Assembly: GCA_015680685.1 (NCBI GenBank)
Contig: MNCI01002045.1
Span: forward strand, 81,234 to 145,233
Source of the DNA: Gnetum montanum
Lineage: Eukaryota; Streptophyta; Gnetopsida; Gnetales; Gnetaceae
DNA length: 64,000 bases
Direction of reading: 5' to 3'
Shown: positions 35,633 to 47,000 of the stretch, in pieces
How the letters are laid out: every line of letters starts with the position of its first letter
How positions within the stretch are numbered: the stretch's first letter is position 1
Program-made: the position numbers and the translations under genes
The notes under the pieces: generated by a model
Database searches by the model: none
What the model was told of the DNA's origin: nothing
What the model saw: the letters and a program-made list of their open reading frames with translations, nothing else

Positions 35633-37887
35633 ATGAACCCCGTGAACACCACCGCTGCAACAGCTCAAGTAACCGACGTCGTGGGCACCATGGTTGTCCA
35701 ACAACCCCTTGCGCAACACCCGGGGGTACAACCCACAGCGGGGCCCCGCCGATCCCTAAGGTTGCAAGGGAGAGACCCGGCCCCTAACATTATAACCCAA
35801 GATCAGTATAATTTCATATGCATTAAGATACAAGCTAGCCTGGCTGTAGACCGAGCCGAAGCGGAGGTAAAGAGGTAGTTCGAACTCTTTTACAGGGGTG
35901 GGCACGAGTTCATCCCTTACCCGTATGACGTAATCCCTGTTCCGGAGCAGTATTCGGAGCTCGTCACACAACTCCTCTTGCAAAGGAGCCACTCGTTGGA
36001 TCAGCCTGCGCTAGAGCCTCAACTAGAGGAAGAGGACGAATTCGCTACTCAATCTGAACAAGAAGATTCTTACCACACTTTGAGCCCGCAAGCACACGTT
36101 AACCCCATTTTTCATCCTGGTACAGGGGAGATCATACCCCTCCAACCCCTCAGACTCACCCACACATAAATGCCTCCATCACATACATCCTCATTTGCTC
36201 ATGTGCCACCTCCGACTGACCTGCAATTCAGCACGTTCCCTCTCGCTATAATCCCCGATGCAGCAGTCGGTCCATTTTCACAAACATCGCCCCCTCACGA
36301 TAGCGTGGGAGTGACATTTCCGCCCTGAGTGATAGGGATGCCACACGTGATACCGGCATCCACATCTGCTCACTACATCCCGCACATTCAAACGCATGCC
36401 GCCCCTTCTACCGCTGTAACCCAACAGGGGGTCCCTCCACAAAACCTAGCTGGACAACGGGCAGCGATGGGCACTCAACCACAGCAACATCAACCTCCTC
36501 ACTATAACATACCACCCCATATGGTTCAACCAACCAACGTTCCCCCAGTACAATCGCAACCACAGCCTTTTCCCTATCACGTGCCACAAGTACCACCCCC
36601 GGCCGCACAACTTTCTGCCTTTCAACCCACTGTCCAACAGTCTAACCCATACAATATATCACAACCTCAAGCTGCCATGTTACCGAGTGCCCAAGATTGG
36701 GCAGACGTCAAAAAACTGATGCAAGAATTAACTGACGAGGTGAAATGCCTCAAAACAGCTGCCGACGGAGAGCTGAAGGTAGTGGATTTCTACCACGANT
36801 ATTTAGGTTAGAATGCGTGCTACTCCAGGCATGGCCCCATGCCATTCTCCGAGTGTTCCCCATGTCCCTCGCAGGGAGGGCACTTGACTAGTATCGGGCC
36901 CTGCCGAGGAATTCCATCTTCTCCTTGGAAGACTTATTACACCAGTTCGTGACTCGGTTCAAGTACAACTTGAAACTCGAGGCCACCCTGGACAGCCTCA
37001 TACAGGTCAAGCAAGCACCGCTTGAACCTGTACAGAAATTTATTCAGAGGTGGAGCGCTGCCCTTAACGAGTTGCATGAGCCAATCTCCCAGACCTACCT
37101 GCTTACTATTCTAAAAGGGGCCGTTAACGATTTTTTTAAATCCAAGCTATACTACCTTAACACGCGCAATCTTAACCAAGCATTTGTACAAATTAAAAAC
37201 ATAGAAGAAGCGGCCCAAAATAGCCATGACCCTGCATACCTAACCTTTAAGAATCAACACACCAAAAAAGATAAAGAGAAGGCTAAGGCAACTATAGCGG
37301 CGATAGCGGGGACGCAACAACAAAACAAACCGCTAGTAACCCCTACTAACTACAATAAACCAACTCCGACAACCGCGCAAGAATCATCATTGCAACAAAA
37401 CCCAACAAATCGTACACGAAATTTCAAGAGGAAAGAACCCTCTCAATATACGCCTCTACCAATGAAGCCATCCCAGCTCTTCGATCAACTCCTGAAGGAT
37501 GGGCTAATGAAACATAAACAGTTATCCCCTGCGGCCATCCAGAGACACGACCAGTTCTGTCAACTCGTACAGAACCCAAGCCTAGCAACTCCGGATGAGC
37601 CTCCCATACCCAAAGGTTTTAGAATGGATTGCTTTTGTGATTACCATCAACGCAACGGGCACGGTACGGATTACTGTTTCACCTTGAAGCAGGATATTCA
37701 ACGAATGATCGATGATGGCCAAATCACTTTTGACGCGGCCAACCCAATCCAACCACAGAATCAAACCATGGGGGTGTACAAAGATCCCCTGAACACCAAA
37801 GAGGCGTCGTATGTCATCAATACAATCCGCTTCGATGATGATTCCGAGATACTTAACATCAACACCGTCTACCTCGAGCATAAATAG
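35633..37887 (+). pseudogene. Element C gag
   Basis: The frame starts at 35633 (MNPVNTTAATAQ) and runs to 36811 with stops at 35876, 36167, 36326 and 36809. It then changes frame, and 36925-37887 is open. The frameshift lies near the unknown base at 36799. The core Gag domain spans about 36820-37240: AWPHAILRVFPMSLAGRALD, then a TAG at 36889-36891 where Trp is expected, then YRALP and LHQFVTRFKYN. Near the C-terminus the motif CDYHQRNGHGTDYC (37636-37680) is the variant C-H-H-C knuckle of Tat-type elements. It forms the virus-like particle core in intact relatives. Confidence 0.8.
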
Positions 37888-38380
37888 GAAACACCTAGAA
37901 GGCCATTCGTAGTTCAGATTCCTCCCGCTGTGTCCACATCTGCACCTCAACCACCACGTGCCCCGCAGCAACCATACGTCATCCGAGTACCCTTGGCCAC
38001 ACCCACATCCAGCATCATGACGCGTAAAAAATCATACGTAGTGCGTGTCCCTCCCGCCATGCCCTCAAATGCACCAACCCCTCATACTCAGCCTACCCCT
38101 TTCGTAGTTTGAGTACCACCCGTGGTTGCAACAGCGAAGGTCCAACCTCCACCACGACCAAGCCCATATGTCGTTAGGATACTCGAAACTCCTAATGATT
38201 ACCAAACCTCCACCTCACGAGCGCAAGGCAAACCTAGCCCCTACGTCATTAAGGTCCCTGGCCAGCCTCCTAACCAATCACATCCGATAGTACAACCGCA
38301 ACCCCGCCCAGCTCCATATGTGGTAAAAGTCCCAGAGCAGCCCGAGGCTCCAAGACTAGCCCCACCTCCACGCCACACAC
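37888..38380 (+). pseudogene. Element C gag-protease linker with PYVVRVP repeats
   Basis: Same frame as gag. Seven near-copies of a seven-residue motif P-[YFS]-V-[VI]-[RKQ]-[VI]-[PL] are spaced by Pro/Thr-rich segments: PFVVQIP, PYVIRVP, SYVVRVP, PFVV (then TGA at 38110), PYVVRIL, PYVIKVP and PYVVKVP. Spacing is irregular, 20-45 residues. I know of no function. It may be a disordered spacer or short binding motifs. Confidence 0.6.
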
Positions 38381-39663
38381 GAGGACGCCTAGCAGATAGG
38401 CTTACTCGTGAACGTGTGGAGAAGGAACGCCAACGGTTAGCTCTGGGGCCACCTAAGCCCGTTCCACTTAACTCTGTGCCTATGTCGTCACCTAACAACC
38501 AACCGGACGTAGGTAACAAAGGTGAATCATCTGAGAAACATGAACCACCTAAAACGATAGTGTCAAACAAGAACGACAAATCAGCAAAACGTGAAATAAA
38601 ACTGTTGGGCCTAATGGACCCAGTCATCGCCGATAAAAACGTCCCCAACAGTAGAGACTTCGCAACGGCCTTGACACAAGTCACCCAAGCACTGAAACAA
38701 AAGAACACTTCACTAAGCTTGTACGACTTGGTTCTAACATCCCAAACACATCGGGAAGCTTTGGTGCATATGTTAACGTCAATCCTAGTAAGCGAGGATT
38801 TGCCCCCAAATGAACCCTCCATTCATGCGGTGATATACTCGCCTCTCGGGACAACTCCTAAACCATTGAGCTTCCATGACGACAACATTATGGTGGACAA
38901 GAAAACAGGTGAAATAACAACAGCCCCCATGTTCATAACGATACGTATCAACCAGTTCAAGATACATAGGGTTCACGTAGACGATGGAGCTGCAACAAAT
39001 GTTGTACCATATCCCATCGTTGAACAATTGGGGCTTACTAAATTAATTAAACCAACCGTAACTACATGTTTAAAGTCATTTAGCGGGTCACGCATAATGG
39101 TAAAAGGCACAATAACCTTAGATTTCATAGCGGGAGACCAGTTCCCTACATCTGCCGACTTCCTAGTAGTCGATGAGATGCCAGGATTCAACCTAATATT
39201 GGGAAGACCCTGGTTTGCCCAACCGAGAGCTGTCTCCTCTCCTGTACACTAGGAGATCCACCTGCCTTATGAAGGTGGTGAAATCATTATACACGGGGAA
39301 GCCGCTACGCCTATTATCTCATCACACGTGGACATGGACCAAGGTTCGGAGGTCGAACTTGAAGAGCCTAAATGAAACGACAAAAATACGCAACAACTGG
39401 TAAGCATGGGACAAGACCCACCTAAAACAGAAACGCCCACATCTGACACTGTACATACAACCTCTCAAGTGGAAACTAACGCAGAATTCTCAACAAATAC
39501 TGAGACGTCTGAAAATACCAACCCAGAAGCCATCCCATCAAATGTCCCTTGGGCCGAGTTACCGTTTAATGTAATCAGCGAAGGGGACGCTGAATATAGA
39601 ATCATACCCGTTGACACATCGCCTAACATTAAAAAGAAGAAAATTAAAAAATTACTCAAATAA
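38381..39663 (+). pseudogene. Element C protease
   Basis: Retropepsin-type aspartic protease, C-terminal to the linker. The open frame to 39252 contains the catalytic motif VDDGAATNVV (38977 on) and the flap and C-terminal region FNLILGRPWF (39187 on), so the domain itself looks intact. TAG at 39250-39252 and TGA at 39373-39375 follow, and the same frame continues with an acidic Thr/Glu/Asn-rich tail ending in KKKKIKKLLK (39663). A strong splice-donor sequence, CTG|GTAAGC, lies at 39399/39400. Confidence 0.8.
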
Positions 39664-39920
39664 TATCAACATTTCTAGTCTGAAACGACGTTAAACTATA
39701 ACATGTCCGAAATGACGTTAAACTACGATAAATCGAAAAACAAAAAAAATTATTATTAAACTACATTCCCTGTCCAAGATGACGATAAACTATCATGTCC
39801 GCAAAGATGTAAAACTAGCCACGATCAATAATGATCGGTCAATCGAGAAATCTATCCGCATCCTTCAAAATATTTCCTGATTACACTAGGGCCCGAAATG
39901 GCCATAAACTAGTACTTGGT
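39664..39920. repeat. Degenerate repeats left of the antisense gene
   Basis: Four to five copies of a (T)GTCCGAAATGACGTTAAACTA-like word lie at about 39677, 39704, 39770, 39798 and 39889. The same word family occurs at 45062-45165 and 48775-49053. Confidence 0.6.
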
Positions 39921-40148
39921 TTTCGCTTATAGTTACATTTCCGCATTGCACTTAAAACAGAAAATGAACCAAAACATTTTACATTTCTGTGTCGTCTTTA
40001 CAGTTAAATACAAAATCAACAAAAAAATTTCTTACATGCAAGGTTGTGCAATTACAAGTATCAACTGTTTTCGTCCATCTCAAAATTTTTTAAGTTACAA
40101 TTTCCCAAGTCTGAGTCAAAAAACAACAAAAACTTAAAAATTAAAATG

Positions 40149-43100
40149 CTAAACATCTGGGGTAGGAGGGTTGTTTCCTTTAGATCCACCAACATCAAGG
40201 ACCCCTGCTCCACTGGGGCCAGCCTCTTGGGCATCATCGCCACCTTCATCCTGAAAATACCAAAGAGAAACAACCAACATAAGAACAAGCGAATGTCAAA
40301 ATTTTAAACATTATTCATTAACTTCAAAAGGATAAAACGCTTACTATAGGAGATCCCCCTAAGCCGAATTCCAGTCGACGAAGGATTTCTTCTTCTGAAA
40401 CGTTGGTCCAATCTGTCCCATCAAGACCTAAGTCGACGTCTGCCAAAGTCTTTCCTTTGTCGACAGCCGACCAGGTAGGACGTTTCAGAGGGAACTCGCC
40501 CACTGACACTTCCCCAGAAGTAGTTGTGATCACCCTGGTAGGCGACTCCATTTCCACAATTGTATTTTGAGCAAAAGTATCGAAGGCAGAACGCAAACCC
40601 AAACCCTCCACAAACATCTCTAGTTGGTGCTTTTCAATAAACACCTCTTTTAACAACTTCTTGTAGTAATGTTTGTGATTTTTCTCATCATGACCCCACT
40701 TACAAACCTTGGAAGCGAAGGCTTTCCAATCTTGGCATTTAAGGTTCAGGAGATCAATTTGGGCTTTGCGCTCTGCCATTCTCCGAGTCAGCGACGCATG
40801 ACGATTCAGCAGATTCCAATATCTTGTGTATGTAACCTCGGACGTTCGCCAAGAGTGATCACCGCTTAGCTTAGCAGCGGCGAACTCGTACCGAGCCTTC
40901 AGATCGTCATGTTCCACTAACAACTCAGAGAATTCCCTTTCTTTTGCTTGAATCTGTAGCCACAACTGCTTAATGGAACGCCTACAGGTCCATAACGACT
41001 TAGCGTTGTGCACAAAACCTTCTGCAACTCCATCATAAATAGGCCTTGGCACCTGTTCCACTTCTGGGGAAAGTGTGGTTAAACTTTCTATGCTAATGCT
41101 TTCAGAGGGATCCCATCTCAATTTAGCACCTACCCACGCGAAAAATACAAATATTAGGACAATATAAACGAGATGTGAAGTTCCAAACTTCTAAATGATT
41201 TGTACCTATGTCAGGGTGGGCTTCCTGGATCCGTTCAACCACTTCCTCTACAATTCCAGCCACAAAATCCATCTTACTTGGCATTTCAGACCAAGTAAAT
41301 GGCTCACGGGTATGGGATGAACTAACCTCAGTGGTCCTCTCCGGGGGAACCGTCTTCATGGGTACGTCCAACCGCACTGTCCTGGTCTCGCTGCCTTCAT
41401 CTGAACAAGGTAAAAACACGAAAATAAAATACCATGGTTTGACAATTGAGCAAGAAATTCAAAACGAAAGCAAAAGGAAAACGTACCATGATCCTTGTCA
41501 ACCTCTGGGGGGTCGCCCAAATCCAGATCTCCCTTAAGAAAGCTGCTAAACATTTGGTTGACAGCGTCCTGATCGTCCAAAGGTTCGGTTTCAGTGGTAT
41601 TTTCCTTTAACTCCTCCGTTCCTCCGCCCTAGCTCTTCTCCGTAAGTTCCTCCTCATTATTCTTCTCCGTGTTTGTCTCTTCCTCCTCGGTGATAGTCTC
41701 TAAAGCCTGTTTCCTCACTATTTTTTAAAATCAAGCCAAAAACATCAATGACACATAAGCGATTGAAGTAAAAGTTATAAACAAAACGAAAACGATAAAG
41801 CAATAAGCAGGCGGGGTCTGCTTACCAGGAATCTTGAAGCGTATGCGCTTCACGCGCGACTGGTTCACACCGAAGACTTCCTCAGTCGTGCGTTCAGGCC
41901 TCTTTAGCTTTGACTTGGCTTGGCCAATGGTCTCCTTGATAACCCGTTCTGCCCTTCTAGCAGTGTAGGGTACATCATCTGGCTCCAATCCCAAACTATC
42001 ACGTGTGTGGATTGAAGCGCCAGATGATCCCCTTGTAGTAATAGAAATGGATTCATCAATGCCTTCAGGTGCATCTTGGGACTTTTCAGTCTCAAACAAA
42101 TGATTGATCCACGGGCGAGATATTTGACCCCGATCCTGCAGAACAAACTTGTTGTCTGCACGAACTACCAGGAACTCAGCAAAACGACGAAGATAACCGA
42201 CGAAGAATGCGAAGGTGAAATGGGATTGCGCCTCAACATTCGAACGCAACCGCACTATCTCCTTGTGCATGCCCGACAACAAAAATCGTGTCCAGTTATA
42301 TCGCATGCCCGTTTCCAAGACAGTTCGCATGACACGAACAGCCTCAACCCCAAGACACTTCACCTGGGAAAGAGTTTTAGGGAATACCCGTGCTCTGAAC
42401 AGGGGATATAATTCGTTCACTTCCACAAGTTTTGCCTTCCCCTGCATCGGGAATCCCTTAGCACCCTTGGCCACGCCTAGCCAATCCTCCAACTCCTAAA
42501 CCGTCTGGAGCTCTTTATGGGCTCTGTCTAATACTACATTTAAACCATCCGCCGGTTTGCCAAATAAGTTTGAAAAGAACTCGGGTGACAGATGAAAAAC
42601 TACCTTGACACCCTTAATCCGGATGCTGTAGTATGAGACAGACTCATTAAAAGAGTCCACGATCCTAATCATCTCCCCTATGGATACGTCAGGACTCGGG
42701 GTCATAACAAGCTCCATGAGGCCAGCATTATCTAGGCAACGAATGATGGACGGAGGAGCGTGACTACACAACCACTTCTGGGCCTTAGTCACCCCTCCGA
42801 ACTTCATCGACAAGGTAGTCTCAGTTCGTCCAGTTGTCACCGGATCCTCACCAGAAGGCACATCAACTGTAAAAGAAATTTAAAATGGTCATATCAGCGC
42901 AACTCCAAACAGTCGGACAAACCAACTAATACATCTAGGAAATGTTAACACTTACCGTTAGTGGTGGATTTAGATGTGCTGCCAAAGTCACGAGGAAAGA
43001 CTGGCCCGTTGTCCGACCAGTCTTCATGAAGCCACCCACGAGCTTTGCACATCGTGAACGCTCTGAAAAACTGCTTATGAGAATGGACGATCGCTCCCTT

Positions 43101-44615
43101 CGCTTGACCTAGTACGATCCCACGAAGGGTGGGGCCCGTCATGAATGCCTCCAGGGTAGTGCGAGCAAGAGCTAGTCCCTCATCCTCAAAGTATGTCCCA
43201 TCTGGGTTGACCTTCGGCCTGTAAACAAATATATGTCAAAACAAGAAACAAACACTAAACAACGAAAGGAAACAATAAACTTAAATAATCCTACCTGTCC
43301 ACTCGGTACACTGTGCCGGGAGGATTCTGGAATATTGTGTGTGCGCGGGCAGCTATGAACAGGGTATTGTTGAGGTAGTCTAACCCTTGTGGCAAGAGTG
43401 CCCACACGCGCGTTAACGGGCGTGTTGACCTGGGCCCGCGAGTAGTACTATCCTCATTAACAAATGGCCCCTCGTCAATGTCTTCTATGAAGACCGTGAC
43501 ATCCTCTGTAGCTCCCGGCAGCATTGCATCAAGCACGCTCTGTGCGATCACCTCGCTAAAGTTCGACCAGATGGCTACCTCAAAATTGTCTAACAGGAAG
43601 GCCAGAAATCCACATGCGCCTTCCTTGAACCAAACCCCGTTGTCATCCACGGTTAGGTCTGGGGGAGCCTCCCCAGCCTCAATGGGGCCAACCCATGTTA
43701 ACACCCCGACAAGCTCAACAACAAGGAGGAAGCGTTTACTGTCCCTGCAAGCAATCAAGATGCCACGATGAATTAGCCATGCTTCAAAACAGAGCAAAAA
43801 GCGAGAGTTTACATCATGAACCGACACTTAAAATCTAAAAATTTACTAACTATTTAAGCGTATACGCCCCATAAACCAGCGTATACGCCGGCGAAATTGT
43901 TTACACTTAGCGTGATACGCTGCTTAAACTCAGCGTATACGCTGTACATTGAGCGTATACGCTGCCTAACTCCGCGTATACGCCGATAATGAACTGTTTC
44001 ATGCTGTTGCCCGAACTTCGCACGCTCAGCGTATACGCCTAAGAAACCCTCGGCGTATATGCCCAAGTTCGCTTTCAGCGTAAGCAGTCTACGCCGGCAC
44101 GAAACAAACAAGTTTACACCAGAAACATGAAAAGCAAGTTTACGCCGTAAAGACAACTACGCACGCACAGCGTATACGCTGAACAAACCCTCGGCGTATA
44201 CGCCGTCACAACAAACAAATCACGCTGACAAAACTTCACGCATAGAAAATTCATAACGCCGTGGCTTACGCTGACATAATAGTGCAGGAAAAATACTTAC
44301 GCTGATAAACTGATTACGCCCTGACAATGTACGCTAAACTAAATTCACGCTATGAAGTCACGCTTGGCATATACACCGAAAACCCTCTACACTGCAAACC
44401 CTCTGCGCTCGGCGTATACGCCGAGACTGTCTACGCTGAAAAAGAGAAGCAAGGAAATAATAAGAGGTAGAGATTGAAGCCTACCTGTGCGATGTCACAG
44501 GCCATGATGAGATCTTTGGCCTAGGCAGGCCCTGCAGCATGGCTTCAGTCTCCTCCGCAAAGATCAAGTCAGGACCCTTCCTTCCCTGGCCTTCCACTTC
44601 TTTTCCCTTGCCCAT
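40149..44615 (-). pseudogene. Antisense eight-exon gene inside element C (PMD-like and coiled-coil protein)
   Basis: Read on the minus strand, exons at 44615-44485, 43744-43295, 43218-42956, 42866-41826, 41717-41487, 41400-41206, 41129-40345 and 40250-40149 join in phase at every junction, giving 3198 nt (1065 codons and a TAG). All seven introns start GT and end AG. Six are 76-108 bp and the first is 740 bp. The start has a good context (GAGATGGG). Two in-frame TAG codons (42498-42496 and 41631-41629) break this copy. Exon 4 resembles the putative plant transposon protein/plant mobile domain family (KGVKVVFHLSPEFFSNLFG; MRYNWTRFLLSGMHKEIVRL). A basic stretch follows (KSKLKRPERTTEE, VNQSRVKRIRFKIP), exon 5 is acidic, and exon 7 is a charged, likely coiled-coil segment. 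Function is unknown. Some Tat-lineage elements have extra ORFs, including antisense ones, but I do not know of one with eight exons between PR and RT. Confidence 0.75.
43858..44421. repeat. Cluster of nine GCGTATACGC palindromes
   Basis: Exact copies begin at 43858, 43879, 43933, 43953, 43974, 44029, 44170, 44194 and 44412, with degenerate copies between. The cluster lies in the first intron of the antisense gene. The same 10-bp palindrome is in C's LTRs (two exact copies in the 5', three in the 3') and leader. Confidence 0.9.
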
Positions 44616-44856
44616 CTCGGCCTCCTTTACGCTGATTACACAAGTTTACGTTGAGAAGAACTGTCTACGCCGGCGCCTGAAAATTCTACACTCCGTGTCT
44701 ACGCTGGGGTTGAGTGTCGGGCGTCTACGCTAAGGGTTACTCTTCGGCGTCTACGCTCATGATTCAAGTTTACGCTTACGCTTACGCTTTAACAGTTTAC
44801 GCTCTGCCGCTTACACTCACAATTCAAAGTAAGAAACAAATGAAACCCCCCCCCCC

Positions 44857-44864
44857 TTTTTATA
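44857..44864 (-). promoter_or_regulatory. TATA box of the antisense gene
   Basis: Minus-strand TATAAAAA followed directly by a run of eleven G (plus-strand C at 44846-44856). It lies about 240 bp upstream of the antisense ATG, leaving room for a 5' leader. The same TATAAAAA occurs in C's LTRs. Confidence 0.6.
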
Positions 44865-45061
44865 GCACTCCGCTGACGCTGACGCCACCATTCACGTCGC
44901 CGTTTACGCCGCCATCACTCCTTTTTACCATTTTGTGGCTTTTTACTCATTTTTTGCTAAAATCTGCCTGAAAACAATTTAAAACTTATTAAAAATTATT
45001 AAAAATAGAGATTATTACGTCCTGGTTCCCCCGTGGATCCCATTTCACATGTTTACGCTGA

Positions 45062-45165
45062 ACATTCTAAAGTAAACTGCCATTAAGGCCCGGTACGGCC
45101 TTAAACTACCATTTCCCAATTCACTTATGGCCCAGTAAAGCCTTAAACTGCCATGCGTCCCGGTG
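45062..45165. repeat. Degenerate repeats right of the antisense gene
   Basis: Three copies of a GGCCCGGTACGGCCTTAAACTACCATT-like word, related to the arrays at 39664-39920 and 48775-49053. Confidence 0.55.
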
Positions 45166-45199
45166 TGATGGTAATCCACCATTATGCATGTACACATAG

Positions 45200-46400
45200 T
45201 TTAAAAGCACCAAAATACACAGAACGATACCCCTTTGCTTATTCAGCTCTCTATTTATTGGCAGGAGCAAGCTCAATGGACTGCCAGCATTTAACCGCAC
45301 CGTTAATCATTGACAGACCATATGGCAAAATTACACGAGGCATTAATATAAATCTCATCAACTTGAGTTCACCAACGGATGATGCAGTCATAGCCTCCAC
45401 ACAGCAAATAACGGATGATTACAAAGGCATAACAAAATTCCTTAACATAGAGGCAGAGAATATCACCGAAGACCCATTGGCCGAAACCCCCATTACCATG
45501 CTTGATGGGGAAATCAAAGTATTAAAATTAAGCACACTATTACAACCGCACTTGGCCAAAGACATCGAGAATGTGCTTAGGGAAAATATGAAAGCATTCG
45601 CTTGGTCCTACACAGACATGCCTGGGCTAGATCCCCGAATTTTCTAACACAATATTATCCTTGACCCAAAGTTGAGACCAGTAAAACAAAAAGCACGAAA
45701 GGTTAAGCCCAAGGTGGCATTGGCAGTTCACAATGAGATCACCAAGCTTTATCAAGCTGGTTTCATTCAGGCTGTCGATTATGCCGAGTGGGTGTCCAAC
45801 ATGGTAATTGTTCCGAAGAAGAACGGAAGCATTCGTTTGTGCATTGACTTCCGGGATTTAAATGTAGCAACCATAAAGGATGATTTTCCTCTACCCAGCA
45901 TCAACCAACTTGTTGAATCAACTATTGGCCACGCACTATTATCCTTCATGGACGGCTTCTCGGGATATAATTAAATACGTATCAACCCGGAGCATCAGCT
46001 TCGAACAACCTTTATGACACCATGGGGAACCTTTTGTTACACAATGATGCCCTTTGGTCTCAAAAACACTGGAGCCACATATCAAAGAGCGATGACATTT
46101 ATCTTTAGCGATTACATACTACACTCACTCAACGACTACGTGGATGACATTGTGGTTAAATAAAAAATGGAGCAACAACATGTACAAGATCTAGACTTAG
46201 TATTAAAACATTGTTTAAAGTATGAACTAAGACTTAACCCAAGAAAGTGTGTCTTCGGCGTCAAAACAGGCAAAATGCTTGGATTTATAGCATCAGAGGC
46301 AGCAATACGGGTGGACCCCGATAAGGTTAAGGCCATAACAAACCTGAAACCACCAGGCACCCTTACCGAACTTCGAGGTCTACAAGGTAGATTGTAGTTT
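45200..46400 (+). pseudogene. Element C reverse transcriptase
   Basis: One frame (shared down to integrase) interrupted by stops at 45645, 45972, 46161 and 46395. RT motifs in order: WVSNMVIVPKKNGSIRLCIDF (45786 on), DDFPLPSINQLV, LSFMDGFSGYN followed by TAA where Gln is expected, MMPFGLKNTGATYQR and the catalytic YVDDIVV (46138 on). This pattern is typical of Tat/Ogre RT. The upstream part from 45265 (DRPYGKITRGI...FAWSYTDMPGLDP) is the usual pre-RT segment. A possible splice acceptor with a pyrimidine-rich lead (TTTATTGGCAG) ends at 45264. Confidence 0.85.
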
Positions 46401-46421
46401 ATTAGGTGCTTCATAGAAAAA

Positions 46422-47000
46422 ATGACAGACAAACTAAAACCTATGAACCCCCTGTTACGCAAAAACATCCATTTTGAATGGACTCCGCAGTGTCAAGAAG
46501 CATTCGAAAACATCAAAACAGCACTTGCCCGACTGCCTATGATTTACCCGCCCAAAAATGATAAACCGTTTTACATCTACCTTGCCACTTCGGAATCGTC
46601 AATCGTGTCTATGCTTTGCCAAAAACGAGATGATGGAACCGAAGTCCCTATATATTACTTGAGCCATGCATTAGTTGCCCATGAGAAAAAATACAACGAC
46701 ATGGAGAAGTCATGTTTAGCTTTGGTCTTTTCTTTAAGAAAATGGCGACATTACCTCTTCCGTAACCAGGTTTACATAATTTGCAAGGACAATGTACTAA
46801 GAGCCATAACAGGGAATATTTACGAAACAAGTCAAATAGCCCGGTGGAAATCCATGATAGCCGAGTTTGACCTATACTATGTAGCGCAATCATCAATCAA
46901 GGGTCAAGCCATAGCAAACCAAATGGCCACATCACCAACACACGATCAAGCAACTATAGAGCCAGAATTCCCGAATGAGAATATAAGCGCCATAGACACA
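46422..47000 (+). pseudogene. Element C first RNase H (degenerate) and connection
   Basis: Open stretch following RT. WTPQCQEAFENIKTALA, then FYIYLATSESSIVSML and YYLSHALVAHEKKYNDMEKS mark the standard Ty3/gypsy RNase H fold. The usual first catalytic aspartate (D-A-S in intact enzymes) is absent from YLATSES. This loss is common in the Tat lineage, where a second RNase H is thought to compensate. Confidence 0.75.

Noticed and set aside
38241-38822. Minus-strand open frame of 193 codons
   Set aside because: It lies opposite C's gag-protease frame, which has clear motifs. The frame is a shadow of plus-strand codon use.
39664-45165. Antisense block of C as a separate nested transposon
   Set aside because: No LTRs, terminal inverted repeats or target-site duplication bound it. 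The borders are repeat arrays related to C's own 3' array, so it is better read as part of C, though capture by recombination remains possible.
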